DNA of 64,000 nt, from NCBI GenBank assembly GCA_016713625.1, contig JADJOT010000011.1, positions 372,001-436,000 on the forward strand. Reading direction: 5' to 3'. Positions within the stretch are counted from its first letter, which is position 1. Every line of letters begins with the position of its first letter. The notes beneath the pieces are model-generated. The model was not told the origin of the DNA and made no database searches. It saw nothing but the letters and a program-made list of their open reading frames with translations. Position numbers and translations under genes: made by a program. Below are positions 63,389 through 64,000 of the stretch, in pieces. Origin of the DNA: Candidatus Accumulibacter affinis. Its GTDB lineage: Bacteria; Pseudomonadota; Gammaproteobacteria; Burkholderiales; Rhodocyclaceae.

Positions 63389-64000
63389 ATGATTCCCCAA
63401 GAATATCCCCGCGTGATCATCGAAGCGGTCGAGCCGCAGGTGGACGGCGGTCGCTTCCCCATCAAGCGCGTCGTCGGCGAGAAGGTCGTCGTCAGCGCCG
63501 ACATCTACAAGGAAGGCCATGACAAGCTGGCTGCCGTGCTGAAAGTGCGTAAGGTCGGCGAGAAAAGGTGGCATGAAAGCCCGATGACGCTGGGCGACAA
63601 CGACCGCTGGTTCGGCGAGTTTACGGTTGTCGCGATCGGTCGCTGGGAGTACACCATCGAGGCCTACGCCGAGCGCTACCTGTCGTGGGTGGACGAGATC
63701 ACCAAGAAGAATGTGCCAGGTGCCAACCTCAACAGCGAACTGCTTGAGGGGCTGGTAATCCTGAAGAAATCCGCTGCCCTGGCAGCAGCTCCCGAACGTA
63801 CGCGCATCAACGGCATCATCACCGCGATGGAGAGCGCGCTGGCTGCCGGTGAGCAGCAAGGCGCCATCGACCTCGGCATCGGCGGCGTGATTCGCAGCAT
63901 GATGGCCGCTTGCCCGGACCGCAGCGAAGGCTACGAACTGACGCCCGCGCTGGCGATCCTGGTCAATCGGCCAGTCACCCGCTTTGCCGCCTGGTACGAG
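63389..64000 (+). CDS. glgE: GlgE maltosyltransferase, N-terminal part
   Basis: Alpha-1,4-glucan:maltose-1-phosphate maltosyltransferase that extends glucan chains from maltose-1-phosphate. Only the first 204 codons are in the window. The N-terminal domain is typical: PRVIIEAVEPQVDGGRFPIK, DNDRWFGEFTVVAIGRWEYT, and RFAAWYE at the right edge. The GH13 catalytic domain lies beyond. The ATG at 63389 has AGGAG 7 bases upstream. With glgM it makes a two-gene core of the GlgE pathway. Confidence 0.94.
   Translation, partial: MIPQEYPRVIIEAVEPQVDGGRFPIKRVVGEKVVVSADIYKEGHDKLAAVLKVRKVGEKRWHESPMTLGDNDRWFGEFTVVAIGRWEYTIEAYAERYLSWVDEITKKNVPGANLNSELLEGLVILKKSAALAAAPERTRINGIITAMESALAAGEQQGAIDLGIGGVIRSMMAACPDRSEGYELTPALAILVNRPVTRFAAWYE

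Overview
The window reads as a chromosomal segment of a GC-rich Betaproteobacterium. The most likely group is Rhodocyclales, and a relative of Candidatus Accumulibacter is plausible. This rests on recognised protein character (beta-type ribosomal proteins, RNA polymerase and EF-Tu, a PhaM granule protein, a YjcH/ActP acetate uptake pair, and a GlgM/GlgE glucan pathway). No database search was run, so the genus is an inference.

Layout. 1-2113 (minus): a PsrA-like TetR regulator and the 5' two thirds of a FadE-type acyl-CoA dehydrogenase, preceded by a good promoter and operator. 2207-4021 (plus): an Atm1-type ABC exporter. 4061-4303: a decayed RTX-protein tail. 4441-36999 (minus) is the main transcription and translation supercluster. 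In transcription order it holds tRNA-Tyr, tRNA-Gly, tRNA-Thr, tuf (copy 2), tRNA-Trp, secE, nusG, rplKAJL, rpoBC, rpsL, rpsG, fusA, tuf (copy 1), rpsJ, the S10 genes rplC to rpsQ, the spc genes rplN to secY, infA, rpmJ, and the alpha genes rpsM to rplQ. Terminators close the rpoBC and rplQ ends. Promoters are readable before tRNA-Tyr, between rpsJ and rplC, and between rpsQ and rplN. An L10-type leader and a hairpin between rplL and rpoB add regulatory detail.

37142-49756 is a metabolic and more eroded region. It holds a fused indolepyruvate ferredoxin oxidoreductase, a membrane-anchored methyltransferase, PhaM, a frameshifted CaiB-type CoA-transferase, a small exported protein, a LivF remnant, a tandem universal stress protein, a Kef-type antiporter, an IS3-type remnant with recognisable ends, and the yjcH-actP acetate transport pair.

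49932-64000 is mostly intact housekeeping. It holds a two-domain periplasmic carbonic anhydrase, a hemolysin III family protein, the tightly packed lysR-alr-radA group, a lysophospholipid transporter, an Lrp/AsnC regulator, two TPM-domain proteins with LemA, a family 4 uracil-DNA glycosylase, rimI, tsaB, and the start of a glgM-glgE glucan operon that leaves the window.

How the genes fit together: the largest block builds ribosomes, RNA polymerase and the Sec translocon. The flanks deal with fatty acids, acetate, 2-oxoacids, polyhydroxyalkanoate and glucan storage, which fits an organism that cycles carbon stores. I found no convincing undescribed defence or mobile system. The best leads are small: the leader between rpsJ and rplC, the carbonic anhydrase with an extra N-terminal domain, the GlgM/GlgE pair, the exported protein coupled to the broken CoA-transferase, and several genomic scars.
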